NCBI GenBank assembly: GCA_004556395.1
Contig: SFHK01000023.1
Span: forward strand, 1 to 31,855
Source of the DNA: Clostridiales bacterium
Lineage (GTDB): Bacteria > Bacillota > Clostridia > Christensenellales > Aristaeellaceae
DNA length: 31,855 nt
Direction of reading: 5' to 3'
Part shown: positions 21,922 through 30,264 of the stretch, one piece after another
How positions within the stretch are numbered: the stretch's first letter is position 1
Layout: the number at the start of each line of letters is the position of its first letter
Program-made: the position numbers and the translations under genes
The notes under the pieces: generated by a model
What the model was told of the DNA's origin: nothing
What the model saw: the letters and a program-made list of their open reading frames with translations, nothing else
Databases searched by the model: none

Positions 21922-22827
21922 GTGTTTCTGTCCAATCTGTTAAACGATCCCCGCGCGGCGCTGATCGGTCTTCTGCTCAGCCTGCCCGGCATCCTGCTGG
22001 CGCTGTGCGCGCACGAATCCGCGCACGCCTACATCGCCGACCGCTGCGGCGACCCCACGGCGCGGCTCATGGGCCGCATCAGCCTGAACCCGCTGCGCCA
22101 CATCGACCCCATCGGCTTCGCCTGCATGTTTCTGGTGGGCTTCGGCTGGGCCAAGCCGGTTCCGGTCAACCCGAACAACCTGCGAAACGGCCGGCGCGAC
22201 GATCTGAAGGTTTCGCTGGCGGGCATCGTCACAAACCTGATTCTGTGCCTGCTCAGCTTCCTCCTGATGATGGTCATCGTGCAGATCGCCATTCACAAAA
22301 CGCCGTCCTACACGGGCACGCTCGCCTACTACCGCGCGGCCGATGTGGACGTGGCGTTCGTCACCGTCGGCGGCGAGCGCTATCTGGCTTCCTCGCTGAC
22401 GCTGGATATGAAGGAGCTGTTCAACGCCGCCAGCGGCCTGTGGTCGTATAAAGACGCGAGCGGCGCCACCTTCAACATTCTGGACAACTTCATCAATCCG
22501 GTTCTGGGCGAGGTGCCCGGGTATCTGTATCAGATTTTCTTCCGCTCCGCGTGCATCAACGTGGCGCTGGCGGTGTTCAACCTCATTCCCCTGCCCCCGC
22601 TGGACGGCTACCACGTGCTGAACGACCTGATGCTGAAGCGCCCGCTGTTCGCGACCGAGAAGGCCGTGCGCATCGGCGGCGGCATTATGATGGCGCTGAT
22701 TCTGATCGGCAACTACAACGCCGACTGGGACATTATCTCCATCGCCATCAACTTCGTGGAGCAGCACGTGTTCATCGGCCTTTCAAGCCTTGCCCGGCTG
22801 TTCTCCGCCGCCGTGCATCTGATATAG
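21922..22827 (+). CDS. M50 site-2-type membrane metalloprotease
   Basis: A protein of 301 residues. Transmembrane helices surround HESAH (His31, Glu32, His35), the zinc site; the second motif IPLPPLDGYHVL (about 224) holds the aspartate ligand. It is of the small S2P/YwhC-type. It cleaves within membranes; the substrate is unknown. The start is GTG 21922 after AAAGGAGG. It stops 3 bases before scpA, so the two are probably coupled. The region 21848-21921, between divergent starts, holds no clear promoter but has the palindrome CGCCGCGGCG. Confidence 0.92.
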   Translation: MFLSNLLNDPRAALIGLLLSLPGILLALCAHESAHAYIADRCGDPTARLMGRISLNPLRHIDPIGFACMFLVGFGWAKPVPVNPNNLRNGRRDDLKVSLAGIVTNLILCLLSFLLMMVIVQIAIHKTPSYTGTLAYYRAADVDVAFVTVGGERYLASSLTLDMKELFNAASGLWSYKDASGATFNILDNFINPVLGEVPGYLYQIFFRSACINVALAVFNLIPLPPLDGYHVLNDLMLKRPLFATEKAVRIGGGIMMALILIGNYNADWDIISIAINFVEQHVFIGLSSLARLFSAAVHLI

Positions 22828-22830
22828 CCT

Positions 22831-23598
22831 ATGGCCTACGTCGTTGAGCTGAAACAATACGAATACACCGGCCCGCTCGACCTGCTGCTGGACATGATTT
22901 CACACGCGAAGATCAACATTCGCGAAATCTTCGTGAGCGAGATCACCGAGCAATACCTTGAGGCCATGAAGCAGATTGGCGACTTGGACATGGACAGCGC
23001 CAGCGAGTTTCTGCAAATGGCGGCCACGCTGGTGGAGATCAAGTCCCGCGCACTTCTGCCCAAGCCGCCGGAGCCGGAGGATCCCGAGGATGAGTCCCCG
23101 GAGGAAGCCCTGATCCGGCAGCTGGAAGAATACAAGAAATTCAAGGAAATCTCCCGCGAGATGAAGCAGCTGGAGGACGAGGCGCGCGAGTACATCACCA
23201 AGCTGCCCGAGGAATACCCGCTGCCGCCCCCGACGATCGAGCTGACCGGCCTGACGCTGACCGGCCTTGCCAAGGCGTTTGCGCGCGTGCTGAAGCGGCT
23301 GGAGGAGCAGGCCGAAAGCGAGCAGTTCGAAAACTTCTCCCGCCGCGAGGTGCGCCGGGAGGTCTTCACCGTCGGTCAGTGCATGGCGCGCATCAAAAAG
23401 CGCGTGAAGAGCGGCCCCGTCTCCTTCTTTTCCCTGTTCGAGGACGCGCCTGCGAAGGAGGAGGTCATCACCGTTTTCTTAGCCCTGCTCGAGCTTCTCA
23501 AGCTCAGTCAGGTAAAGGCGACCCAGAAGGACGAATACGAGGACATTCTCATCGAAAAGGCGGACGCGCCCGAGGCGCCCGCCCACGAAGAAGCCTGA
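22831..23598 (+). CDS. scpA: segregation and condensation protein A
   Basis: A protein of 255 residues. The N-terminal YTGPLDLLLDMISHAKINIREI and the SEFLQMAATLVEIKSRALLP segment are ScpA hallmarks; the centre is acidic and the C-terminal part is a winged-helix (kleisin) domain, with FFSLFEDAPAKEEVITVFLALLELLKL. ScpA joins SMC and ScpB in the condensin complex. No ribosome site precedes ATG 22831, so translation is probably coupled to the M50 gene, 3 bases away. The usual downstream scpB is absent here; the next gene is on the other strand. Confidence 0.96.
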   Translation: MAYVVELKQYEYTGPLDLLLDMISHAKINIREIFVSEITEQYLEAMKQIGDLDMDSASEFLQMAATLVEIKSRALLPKPPEPEDPEDESPEEALIRQLEEYKKFKEISREMKQLEDEAREYITKLPEEYPLPPPTIELTGLTLTGLAKAFARVLKRLEEQAESEQFENFSRREVRREVFTVGQCMARIKKRVKSGPVSFFSLFEDAPAKEEVITVFLALLELLKLSQVKATQKDEYEDILIEKADAPEAPAHEEA

Positions 23599-23605
23599 AT
23601 TTTTT

Positions 23606-23641
23606 CCGCGTCCTCCGGTTCATCCGGCGGGCGCGGTTTTT
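23606..23641 (+). terminator. terminator after scpA
   Basis: CCGCGTCCTCCGG and CCGGCGGGCGCGG pair imperfectly, followed by TTTTTA on the plus strand; a T run on the minus side (from 23599) may serve the convergent gene as well. Confidence 0.75.
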
Positions 23642-23691
23642 ATCCTCACATATTCCGAAACTTTTGCTTTCAAAGCGCGCTGAATTCTCAG

Positions 23692-24783
23692 TCAGCGCCT
23701 GCCGGCATCCCGAAACGGAGAATTGTCGTTGGTATAATATTTCATGACGCACCCGCACTGTCCGTCATAATTTTTCATGGGAATCAGCGTTACCTGCAGC
23801 GTGCCATATTCCTCTGTTTCCCTATCCGGCGCAAGCAAAAGCCGCACGATGACGGCTCTCTGGAACTCCAGATCCTGTTTCTTTTTCCACGGCAGCGAAT
23901 CCTTCACGGCCGGAGGAATGCAAAATTCCGGGCATTCCGCCATGAGCCAGCACGAGCCGTCGTCATAGGTCGTTTCTTCCAGATGGAGGGGAATATGCGC
24001 CCATTCGCCGCGACTCAAATGGAACTGCAGCTCAATCTTCTCCACCTTTATCTGATGCTCCCGGATACACTCACCCGTCAGGGCAACGGCCACGCCCTTC
24101 GACGCGGCTCCCTTGTTCAGAAAAGGGATGCACTTCGTACGCCCCACTCCGTAGTAGAGTTCCTCATAGAGCATCCCGAACCGCGGCGGCGTTTCTCCCT
24201 CTGCTTCCTTCATCTTATAGCCAAACTGAAAAAACCGCGCGTCCTCCAGAATTTCTCCCTCCATACAGCGCGCCTGCCCCGCGGGCAGCCCCAGCTCGGC
24301 CGCAAGGTCGGGCAGCGCGTCCTCCGCAAAAACGGAGGACGCGCGGAGCGTCTGCGCAAAGTGCGCATTATCCTTCACATACGCCTTCCACGCGGCGGGA
24401 TTGCTCCTGCGCGGTGCCTTCCCAAACGGGAATTTCCCGTGCGCCGCCCAGATGTCCGTCTTCGTTTTCGCGTCCACGAGGTTCAGGCAAAGGTAATCGC
24501 TGTCGGAGCACGCAATCGCCAGCGTCCGCGCTTCCAGCGCTTCGGACAGCGCCCGCGTCTTCAAAAGCTGCTCCTCCAGGTCATCATCGATCGAATCGGC
24601 CAGAACGGTAACCCACGGACTGTCCTTTCCCGCGCACACGCGCACCATCACGTCGGCCTCAGATGCGTCCGCCACCGGCTCCGCGTCCGCACCCCGCATC
24701 AGAATCTCCGCGATGCGCCCGGCCAGCGCTTCGTCAAGCGAGCGCTCCATACGCACATGAATATTGGAAAAGGATAGACCCAT
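23692..24783 (-). CDS. hypothetical cytosolic protein
   Basis: A protein of 363 residues, without signal peptide. The start MGLSFSNIHVRM, then MVRVCAGKDSPWVTVLAD and LAIACSDSDYLCLNLVDA, seems to belong to a conserved, unnamed Firmicutes family; I cannot name it and give no function. The C-terminal third has PWKKKQDLEFQRAVIVRLLL, then GCVMKYYTNDN. ATG 24783 has GGAGGTGGAGG upstream; the in-frame extension toward 24873 lacks support. It is alone between terminators and does not share an operon with rpsI. Confidence 0.75.
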   Translation of the reverse strand: MGLSFSNIHVRMERSLDEALAGRIAEILMRGADAEPVADASEADVMVRVCAGKDSPWVTVLADSIDDDLEEQLLKTRALSEALEARTLAIACSDSDYLCLNLVDAKTKTDIWAAHGKFPFGKAPRRSNPAAWKAYVKDNAHFAQTLRASSVFAEDALPDLAAELGLPAGQARCMEGEILEDARFFQFGYKMKEAEGETPPRFGMLYEELYYGVGRTKCIPFLNKGAASKGVAVALTGECIREHQIKVEKIELQFHLSRGEWAHIPLHLEETTYDDGSCWLMAECPEFCIPPAVKDSLPWKKKQDLEFQRAVIVRLLLAPDRETEEYGTLQVTLIPMKNYDGQCGCVMKYYTNDNSPFRDAGRR

Positions 24784-24836
24784 ATCCTCCACCTCCGTCT
24801 TTTTTATTCTATCACATTCCCCCCGCGATTGTAAAT

Positions 24837-24870
24837 AAAAAAACTCCTGACCGCGAATGCGGCCAGGAGC
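24837..24870 (-). terminator. terminator of the rplM-rpsI operon
   Basis: On the minus strand, GGCTCCTGGCCGC-attc-GCGGTCAGGAG is followed by seven Ts (plus-strand A run 24837-24843), 18 bases past the stop of rpsI. Confidence 0.9.
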
Positions 24871-24887
24871 CAATTTTGTAAGCTTTC

Positions 24888-25280
24888 TCAGCGCTTGGAG
24901 AACTGGGGCGCGCGACGGGCGGCCTTGAGGCCGTACTTTTTGCGCTCCTTCATGCGCGGGTCGCGGGTGAGGAAGCCGGCCTTTTTGATGGTGCCCTTGA
25001 GCTCCTCATCGGCCTTCACGAGCGCGCGGGAGATGCCGTGACGGATGGCGCCGGCCTGGCCGGTGTAGCCGCCGCCGGCAACGCTGACGACGACGTCAAA
25101 GCGGCCGAGGGTCTCAGTGAGGGTGAGGGGCTGGCGAACGACGGTCTTGAGGGTTTCGAGACCGAAGTACTCATCCAGGGAACGCTTATTGATGGTGATA
25201 TTGCCTTCGCCGGGGATCAGACGAACACGGGCGATCGCCTTTTTCCTTCTGCCGACTGCGCTAAAAGAAACTACAGACAT
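24888..25280 (-). CDS. rpsI: 30S ribosomal protein S9
   Basis: A protein of 130 residues: AVGRRKKAIARVRLIPGEG at the start, then DEYFGLETL, GGGYTGQAGAIRHGISRAL, and the typical end KYGLKAARRAPQFSKR, whose last Arg reaches the P site of the 30S. It is downstream of rplM (19-base gap), in the conserved rplM-rpsI operon. ATG has GGAGGAGG upstream. Confidence 0.98.
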   Translation of the reverse strand: MSVVSFSAVGRRKKAIARVRLIPGEGNITINKRSLDEYFGLETLKTVVRQPLTLTETLGRFDVVVSVAGGGYTGQAGAIRHGISRALVKADEELKGTIKKAGFLTRDPRMKERKKYGLKAARRAPQFSKR

Positions 25281-25299
25281 TTTTCGTCCTCCTCCCTGA

Positions 25300-25731
25300 T
25301 TACTTCATATCGAAAACTTCGGGCTGCTGCGCGGCATGCGGATGCTCCGCACCGGCATAAACCTTCAGCTTCTTGAACATTTTGTTTCCGAGGGGGCCCT
25401 TGGGCAGCATGCCGCGGACGGCCTTCTTGAGCGCAAACTCGCTCTTGTTGGCCAGCAGGTCGCGGTACTTGGTTTCCTTCAGTCCGCCCGGATAGCCACT
25501 GTGGTGATAGTAGATCTTCTGATCCAGCTTGCGGCCGGTCATGGCGATCTTGTCGGTATTGACGACGATGATGTAATCGCCGGTGTCAACATGAGGTGTG
25601 AAGGTGGGCTTATGCTTGCCGCGCAGCATCAGGGCGACCTGAGAAGCGAGACGACCAAGCACAACACCGTCCGCATCGATCACGTACCATTTACGTTCGA
25701 CGGTTTCGGGCTTCGCGATATAAGAGCTCAT
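25300..25731 (-). CDS. rplM: 50S ribosomal protein L13
   Basis: A protein of 143 residues: RKWYVIDADGVVLGRLAS, GKHKPTFTPHVDTGDYI, YYHHSGYPGGLKE and AVRGMLPKGPLGNKMFKKL are L13 signatures. It is an early-assembly protein of the 50S subunit. It comes first in the operon with rpsI. ATG is preceded by GGAGG. Upstream a promoter is visible and the leader may be regulatory. Confidence 0.98.
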   Translation of the reverse strand: MSSYIAKPETVERKWYVIDADGVVLGRLASQVALMLRGKHKPTFTPHVDTGDYIIVVNTDKIAMTGRKLDQKIYYHHSGYPGGLKETKYRDLLANKSEFALKKAVRGMLPKGPLGNKMFKKLKVYAGAEHPHAAQQPEVFDMK

Positions 25732-25834
25732 TGGGATTCCTCCAAATCAATATCAATACTGATGCATCAGGCATGAGGTCAGCATACCGGATGAAATACA
25801 TCAAACGCTCGGGGCTGTGAGCGGATTGACACAA
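25732..25834 (-). promoter_or_regulatory. long leader of the rplM-rpsI operon, possible L13 autoregulatory RNA
   Basis: About 100 bases lie between the predicted start site and rplM. They contain CTGATGCATCAG (a 12-base palindrome). Firmicutes often carry an L13-binding leader here, but I cannot match the known structure by eye. Confidence 0.35.
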
Positions 25835-25839
25835 GATAC

Positions 25840-25869
25840 ATTTTACCGCAGAAAGCCATATGCTGTCAA
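25840..25869 (-). promoter_or_regulatory. rplM-rpsI promoter
   Basis: On the minus strand, TTGACA (25864-25869) and TAAAAT (25840-25845) are 18 bases apart. Confidence 0.78.
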
Positions 25870-25893
25870 CCGATTTGACAAAATTTAACGCGT

Positions 25894-25931
25894 AAAAAAG
25901 GCGTCTCCGCGCGATGCGGAAACGCCTTTTC
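25894..25931 (-). terminator. terminator of the P-loop/membrane-protein pair
   Basis: AAAAAAGGCGT (25894-25904) and AACGCCTTTT (25921-25930), with an inner CCGC/GCGG stem, give T-flanked hairpins on both strands. It lies directly past the stop of the gene ending at 25934. Confidence 0.88.
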
Positions 25932-25933
25932 TT

Positions 25934-26191
25934 CTATTCTCCGTCCTCTAAGGACGGCTCGATGAGGTCGGGATATACCATGTCATACGCGTCGTCGGCA
26001 AATGCGGGCGGCGTGTCGGTCGGCTCGGCCGTGGGCGTTCCGGCGGCCCATTCCCCGTCGTCATACGTGGCGCGGGACAGGACGCGGGCGCAGCCCGACG
26101 CGCCGGACAAAAGCGATTTCAGGGCGATCAGGCACACAATCAAAACCAGCGCCAGCGAAACCAGCCGTACCGCGAAGGTCTTTCCGCCCAT
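25934..26191 (-). CDS. small membrane protein, partner of P-loop NTPase
   Basis: A protein of 85 residues. One hydrophobic segment (about 7-30, FAVRLVSLALVLIVCLIALK) precedes an acidic, threonine- and proline-rich tail (PTAEPTDTPP) outside or inside the membrane. The start ATG 26191 overlaps the last base of the stop of the upstream gene (TGATG), so the two are translationally coupled. No family recognised. Confidence 0.7.
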   Translation of the reverse strand: MGGKTFAVRLVSLALVLIVCLIALKSLLSGASGCARVLSRATYDDGEWAAGTPTAEPTDTPPAFADDAYDMVYPDLIEPSLEDGE

Positions 26192-26613
26192 CAGATCTGA
26201 TACTGCTTCACAAACGCGGGCAGGTTCTCCTCGCCGCAGCTGATGTTGATGACGAAATTGCACCTGCTGCTCTCGGAAAGGGCGTTCAGGCGGGCAAAGA
26301 AATCCTCCATGTCGTTGAGATTGGTTTTTTTCACGAGCTTCAGGAACGCGTCGATGCACACGAGGGACAGATCATAATTCATTGCCAGCATGCCGCTGAG
26401 GAAGCCGAAGAATACGTCGCTGGTGCAGCCCTTCACAGTTTCGTTTTCGCTGACGTCCACAAAGCGAATTTCATGGCGGAGGTCATACATATACCGTTTG
26501 TCGTCGTCGATAAAGGCCACGGTGCCGTGCTCGGACTTGAATGCGTCGTTGGCGATGTCGATGAGGCGCTTGGTCTTTCCGCTGCCCTTGTGACCGGCAA
26601 TTACCTGAATCAT
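26191..26613 (-). CDS. small P-loop NTPase
   Basis: A protein of 140 residues. GHKGSGKTK (7-15) is a Walker A loop directly at the N-terminus, then a short ATPase-like body with hhhhD strands (GTVAFIDDDKRYMYDL, LSLVCIDAFLKLV, NFVINISC). The C-terminal Gln-Tyr-Gln-Ile is in the last strand. It has no sensor or DNA-binding domain, and its function is unknown. ATG is preceded by AAAGGAG. It forms a two-gene operon with the overlapping membrane protein. Confidence 0.78.
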   Translation of the reverse strand: MIQVIAGHKGSGKTKRLIDIANDAFKSEHGTVAFIDDDKRYMYDLRHEIRFVDVSENETVKGCTSDVFFGFLSGMLAMNYDLSLVCIDAFLKLVKKTNLNDMEDFFARLNALSESSRCNFVINISCGEENLPAFVKQYQI

Positions 26614-26656
26614 TGGAAACCAACTCCTTTGCTTTTCAATTCACCCCTGTGTCTGC

Positions 26657-26685
26657 ATTATACCGTTTTGTACGAAAAAAAGCAA
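26657..26685 (-). promoter_or_regulatory. promoter of the P-loop gene pair
   Basis: On the minus strand, TTGCTT (26680-26685) and TATAAT (26657-26662) are 17 bases apart, about 44 bases before the start codon. Confidence 0.8.
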
Positions 26686-26741
26686 GCACAACCGTATAAC
26701 GAAAAAATGAAACCCTTCGTGAAAAACTCCGTGGGAGAGCT

Positions 26742-26873
26742 CGAGAGGGCCGCAGCCCTCTCGAATTTCAATCGCGCCCGACCGTTGGTCGGGCGCGCCC
26801 CCGCTTTCCCGCGGGGAAAGCTTCCTCTTCGCTCAGGGGGAGGTGCGGAGGGGGAGCGAAGCGCCCCCTCCGC
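26742..26873. repeat. run of four GC-rich hairpins downstream of clpX
   Basis: Four inverted repeats stand in a row: 26742-26763 (CGAGAGGGC/GCCCTCTCG), 26774-26796 (GCGCCCGACC/GGTCGGGCGC), 26803-26821 (GCTTTCCC/GGGGAAAGC) and 26845-26873 (GCGGAGGGGG/CGCCCCCTCCGC). Together with 26686-26891 this is the intergenic stretch after clpX. I see no gene in it. One or more could end the clpX transcript; none has a long T run on the minus strand. Confidence 0.7.
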
Positions 26874-26891
26874 CTCCGCGCGCGCCGCTTC

Positions 26892-28214
26892 TTACGCGCC
26901 TTCTACCGGCTGCTTCAGCGCGGGCACGGGCTCCTCCTCGGTCTTGCGATGCACGGCGGCCTTGCGCTTCTTTGCGGCGTGCTCGCCGCGAATCAGCGTC
27001 GGCTCGGCGTTCTTGTTCACCGCGTTCTCGTCGATGATGCACTTGGTCACATCGGGCTCGCTGGGCAGATTGAACATGGTATCCTGCATCACGTCCTCGA
27101 TGATCGCCCGCAGGCCGCGCGCGCCGCTCTTGCGTTCCAGCGCCTTGTGGGCGATGGTTCGAAGCGCCGCGTCGGTAAACTCCAATTCCACGTTGTCCAT
27201 CGACAGGAGCTTAGCGTACTGGCGCACCAGCGCGTTCTTCGGCTCGGTGAGAATCTTCACCAGCGCGTCCTCGTCCAGCTTGCTCAGCGTCACGATGACC
27301 GGCAGGCGGCCGATGAATTCGGGAATCAGCCCGAACTTCAGAAGATCCTCGGGCTGCAGCTGCTTCATGATCTCGTCGTTGGACTTCTCCATCTCGCCCT
27401 TGATCTCCGCGCCGAAGCCCATCGTCTTCTTGCCGATGCGGCTCTCCACGATGCGCTCAACGCCCTCGAACGCGCCCCCGCAGATGAAGAGGATGTTGGT
27501 GGTATCGACCTGGATAAACTCCTGATGCGGGTGCTTGCGCCCGCCTTGCGGCGGCACGGAGGCGATGGTGCCCTCCAGCATCTTCAGAAGCGCCTGCTGC
27601 ACGCCCTCGCCGGACACATCGCGGGTGATGGAGCGGTTCTCGCTCTTTCGCGCGATCTTGTCGATTTCGTCAATATAGATGATGCCGCGCTGCGCGAGGT
27701 CGATATTGTAGTCCGCGTTCTGAATCAGGCGCAGAAGCACGTTTTCAACGTCCTCGCCCACGTAGCCCGCCTCGGTAAGGCTGGTCGCGTCGGCGATGGC
27801 GAAGGGAACGTTCAGAATTTTGGCCAGCGTCTGCGCAAGATAGGTCTTGCCGCAGCCGGTGGGGCCGAGCATCACGATGTTGCTCTTCTGAAGCTCCACG
27901 TCGTTCTTCTTGCCCTTATATTTGATGCGCTTGTAGTGGTTGTACACGGCCACGCTCAGCGCCTTTTTCGCCTGTTCCTGACCCACGACGTACTGATCCA
28001 GCACCGCCTTGATTTCCTGCGGCTTCTTTACCTCGATCTCCGCCCGGTCGTTCGACATGGGAGAAACGTCCTCGGACACGATCTCCTGGCACAGAAGCAC
28101 GCACTCGTCGCAGATATACACGCCGGGGCCGGCGATCAGCCGGCGAACCTCATCGCGCGATTTCCCGCAGAACGAACAGCGGACGTGCTTGTCATAATCT
28201 TCTTTATTCGGCAT
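26892..28214 (-). CDS. clpX: ATP-dependent Clp protease ATP-binding subunit ClpX
   Basis: A protein of 440 residues. A C4 zinc-binding domain (Cys13, Cys16, Cys35, Cys38; CSFCGK, CDECV) leads into the AAA+ domain: Walker A GPTGCGKT (117-124), Walker B YIDEIDKIA, IGF-like loop and pore residues. The C-terminal part is long and lysine-rich, with AAKKRKAAVHRKTEEEP. ClpX unfolds tagged substrates for ClpP. It is 2 bases downstream of clpP and probably in one operon with it. ATG is preceded by CAGGAG. Confidence 0.98.
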   Translation of the reverse strand: MPNKEDYDKHVRCSFCGKSRDEVRRLIAGPGVYICDECVLLCQEIVSEDVSPMSNDRAEIEVKKPQEIKAVLDQYVVGQEQAKKALSVAVYNHYKRIKYKGKKNDVELQKSNIVMLGPTGCGKTYLAQTLAKILNVPFAIADATSLTEAGYVGEDVENVLLRLIQNADYNIDLAQRGIIYIDEIDKIARKSENRSITRDVSGEGVQQALLKMLEGTIASVPPQGGRKHPHQEFIQVDTTNILFICGGAFEGVERIVESRIGKKTMGFGAEIKGEMEKSNDEIMKQLQPEDLLKFGLIPEFIGRLPVIVTLSKLDEDALVKILTEPKNALVRQYAKLLSMDNVELEFTDAALRTIAHKALERKSGARGLRAIIEDVMQDTMFNLPSEPDVTKCIIDENAVNKNAEPTLIRGEHAAKKRKAAVHRKTEEEPVPALKQPVEGA

Positions 28215-28216
28215 AA

Positions 28217-28801
28217 TTATCTCCTGGGAAGAATGATTTCGTCGATGATGCCGTATTCGCGGGCTTCCTCGGCGGTCATGAAGTGGTCGCGCTCGGTGTC
28301 GGCGGCCACGGTGTCGAAGGGCTTGCCGGTGTTGCGGGCCAGCTCTTCGGTCATGCGCTTTTTAATGAAGCGCATATGGTCGGCGTGAATGAGGATGTCG
28401 GTCGCCTGACCCTCGGTTCCGCCCAGCGGCTGATGGATCATCACCTCGGCGTTGGGCAGCGCCTTGCGCTTGCCCTTCGCGCCCGCGGCCAGCAGGAACG
28501 CCGCCATGGACGCCGCCATGCCGATGCACAGCGTGGACACCTCGCACTTCAGATAGCGCATGGTATCGTAAATCGCCATGCCCGCCGTAATCGCTCCGCC
28601 CGGGCTGTTGATATACAGCATGATATCCTGATCCGGATTTTCCATTTCAAGAAACAGCATCTGCGCGACGATGGTATTGGCCATACCGTCGTCGATGGGC
28701 CCGCTGAGGAAAATGATGCGATCCTTCAAAAGGCGCGAGTAAATGTCATACGCGCGTTCGCCCATTTCATTTTTTTCAATAACCGTCGGCACCAGATACA
28801 T
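28217..28801 (-). CDS. clpP: ATP-dependent Clp protease proteolytic subunit
   Basis: A protein of 194 residues, the normal length. The catalytic triad is Ser98 (GMAASMAAF), His123 (MIHQPLGG) and Asp172. MYLVPTVIEKNEMGERAYDI is the typical N-terminus, so ATG 28801, preceded by GGGAGGTG, is preferred over a longer TTG start at 28822. With ClpX it degrades proteins. It sits in the conserved order tig-clpP-clpX. Confidence 0.98.
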   Translation of the reverse strand: MYLVPTVIEKNEMGERAYDIYSRLLKDRIIFLSGPIDDGMANTIVAQMLFLEMENPDQDIMLYINSPGGAITAGMAIYDTMRYLKCEVSTLCIGMAASMAAFLLAAGAKGKRKALPNAEVMIHQPLGGTEGQATDILIHADHMRFIKKRMTEELARNTGKPFDTVAADTERDHFMTAEEAREYGIIDEIILPRR

Positions 28802-28832
28802 CGGATGCACCTCCCGTTTCAATATATCCGAA

Positions 28833-28874
28833 AGCGGCGCGGGCTATACTTGAAGAGCATATGCCCGTGCCGCT
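28833..28874. terminator. hairpin between tig and clpP
   Basis: AGCGGCGCGGGC (28833-28844) and GCCCGTGCCGCT (28863-28874) pair with a 18-base loop. No long T run follows on the minus strand (TTTCGGATATATT). It may end part of the tig transcripts or stabilise RNA. Confidence 0.5.
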
Positions 28875-28890
28875 CTCCTATGAATGATAA

Positions 28891-30171
28891 TTATTCGTGC
28901 GCGCAGCCCTTCAGGAACTCGACGACCTTGTTCATCGTCGCGGCCTGCTTGAAGTATTCCTTGTCGCCGTCGGTCAGCTGCTTCTTCATGTCCTCGAGGG
29001 ACTTCTTGCGGCTGTCGGCCAGCTTGGCGATTTCGGCGTCGATCTCTTCCTCGGTGGCTTCGATCTTCTCCGCGTCGCGGATGGCTTCCAGCGCCAGCTG
29101 GGTCTTCACGCGCTCGGCAGCCTGCTCGCGATACATCTCGCGCACCTGCTCACGGGTCTGGCCGGTGTACTTGAAGTAGTCGTCCAGCTTCATGCCCTGA
29201 TACATCAGGCGCATTTCCATGTCGCGCAGCATGTTGTCGATGGCTTCCTCAACCATGCCGTTGGGAATGTCCATCTCGCAGGTCGCCACGGCCTTCTCCA
29301 CCACTTCGTTTTCGAAGGCGGTCTCGGCGCGCTCCTCGTTGCGCTTGATCAGGTTGGCCTTCACGTCGGCCTTGTATTCGTCCAGCGTGTCAAAGCCCAT
29401 ATCCTTGGCGAACTCGTCGTCCAGTGCCGGCACTTCCTTTTCGCGGATGCCGTTCACATGCACATGGAACACGACGGGCTTGCCGGCGAGGGACTTCTCG
29501 TGATACTCCTCGGGGAAGGTGACGTTCACGTCCACGTCCTGACCGACGGTCGCGCCGACGAGCTGATCCTCAAAGCCGGGAATGAAGTGGCCGCTGCCCA
29601 GCACGAGCTCCTGACCCTTCGCGGTGCCGCCCGCAAACTGGTTGTCGCCGTCAAATCCGGCGTAGTCGATGTTCACCTGATCGTCCAGCCTGGCGGGACG
29701 GTCGGTCACCTCGACGAAGCGGCTGTTGCGGTCGCGGGCGCGCTCGATTTCGGCGGACACGTCGTCGTCGGTCACTTTGTCGACGACCTTCTTGGCCTCG
29801 AGGTTCTTGTAGTCGCCCAGCACGACGTCGGGACGCACGAACACTTCGACGGAGAAGATCAGGTCCTTGCCCTTTTCGATCTGGGTCACGTCCAGCTCGG
29901 GACGATCCACGGGCTCGACGCTGTGCTCCTTGATGGCCTCGGAGTAGACCACGGGGAAGATCTCGTCAAACGCGTCCTCGAAGAACACGGACGGGCCATA
30001 GTGCATTTCGATCACGTGACGGGGCGCCTTGCCGCGGCGGAAGCCGGGGATGTTGAAGCGCTTCACGTTCTTGGAGTAAGCGGTAGCGAGCGCCTTGTCG
30101 AAGTCCTCGGCGCTGACCACGAAGTTCAGCTTCACTTTGTTGGAAGTAAGTTTCTCAAACGTAGAGCTCAT
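28891..30171 (-). CDS. tig: trigger factor
   Basis: A protein of 426 residues: an N-terminal ribosome-binding domain with GFRRGKAPRHVIE (the FRxGxxP motif), an FKBP-type prolyl isomerase domain (LGSGHFIPGFEDQLVGATVGQ), and a helical C-terminal chaperone domain. It binds nascent chains at the ribosome exit. ATG 30171 is chosen because AGGAGG lies 8 bases upstream. It begins the tig-clpP-clpX group. Confidence 0.98.
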   Translation of the reverse strand: MSSTFEKLTSNKVKLNFVVSAEDFDKALATAYSKNVKRFNIPGFRRGKAPRHVIEMHYGPSVFFEDAFDEIFPVVYSEAIKEHSVEPVDRPELDVTQIEKGKDLIFSVEVFVRPDVVLGDYKNLEAKKVVDKVTDDDVSAEIERARDRNSRFVEVTDRPARLDDQVNIDYAGFDGDNQFAGGTAKGQELVLGSGHFIPGFEDQLVGATVGQDVDVNVTFPEEYHEKSLAGKPVVFHVHVNGIREKEVPALDDEFAKDMGFDTLDEYKADVKANLIKRNEERAETAFENEVVEKAVATCEMDIPNGMVEEAIDNMLRDMEMRLMYQGMKLDDYFKYTGQTREQVREMYREQAAERVKTQLALEAIRDAEKIEATEEEIDAEIAKLADSRKKSLEDMKKQLTDGDKEYFKQAATMNKVVEFLKGCAHE

Positions 30172-30200
30172 GAAGGGTTCCTCCTGACACACCTGTTTCG

Positions 30201-30244
30201 ATTATAGCAGATGAGATTTTAGCACATTTTTCCCTCCGTTGCAA
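30201..30244 (-). promoter_or_regulatory. two overlapping promoters of tig
   Basis: On the minus strand, TTGCAA (30239-30244) and TAAAAT (30216-30221) are 17 bases apart, with an extended TGc. A second -10, TATAAT (30201-30206), also with TGc, lies closer to the gene with no good -35. Either or both could be used. Confidence 0.72.
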
Positions 30245-30264
30245 CACGCCACCGTAAATTCCGG

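Noticed and set aside
25732..25834. Defined L13 leader structure
   Set aside because: The position is right, but I could not draw the known conserved structure by eye; kept only as low confidence.
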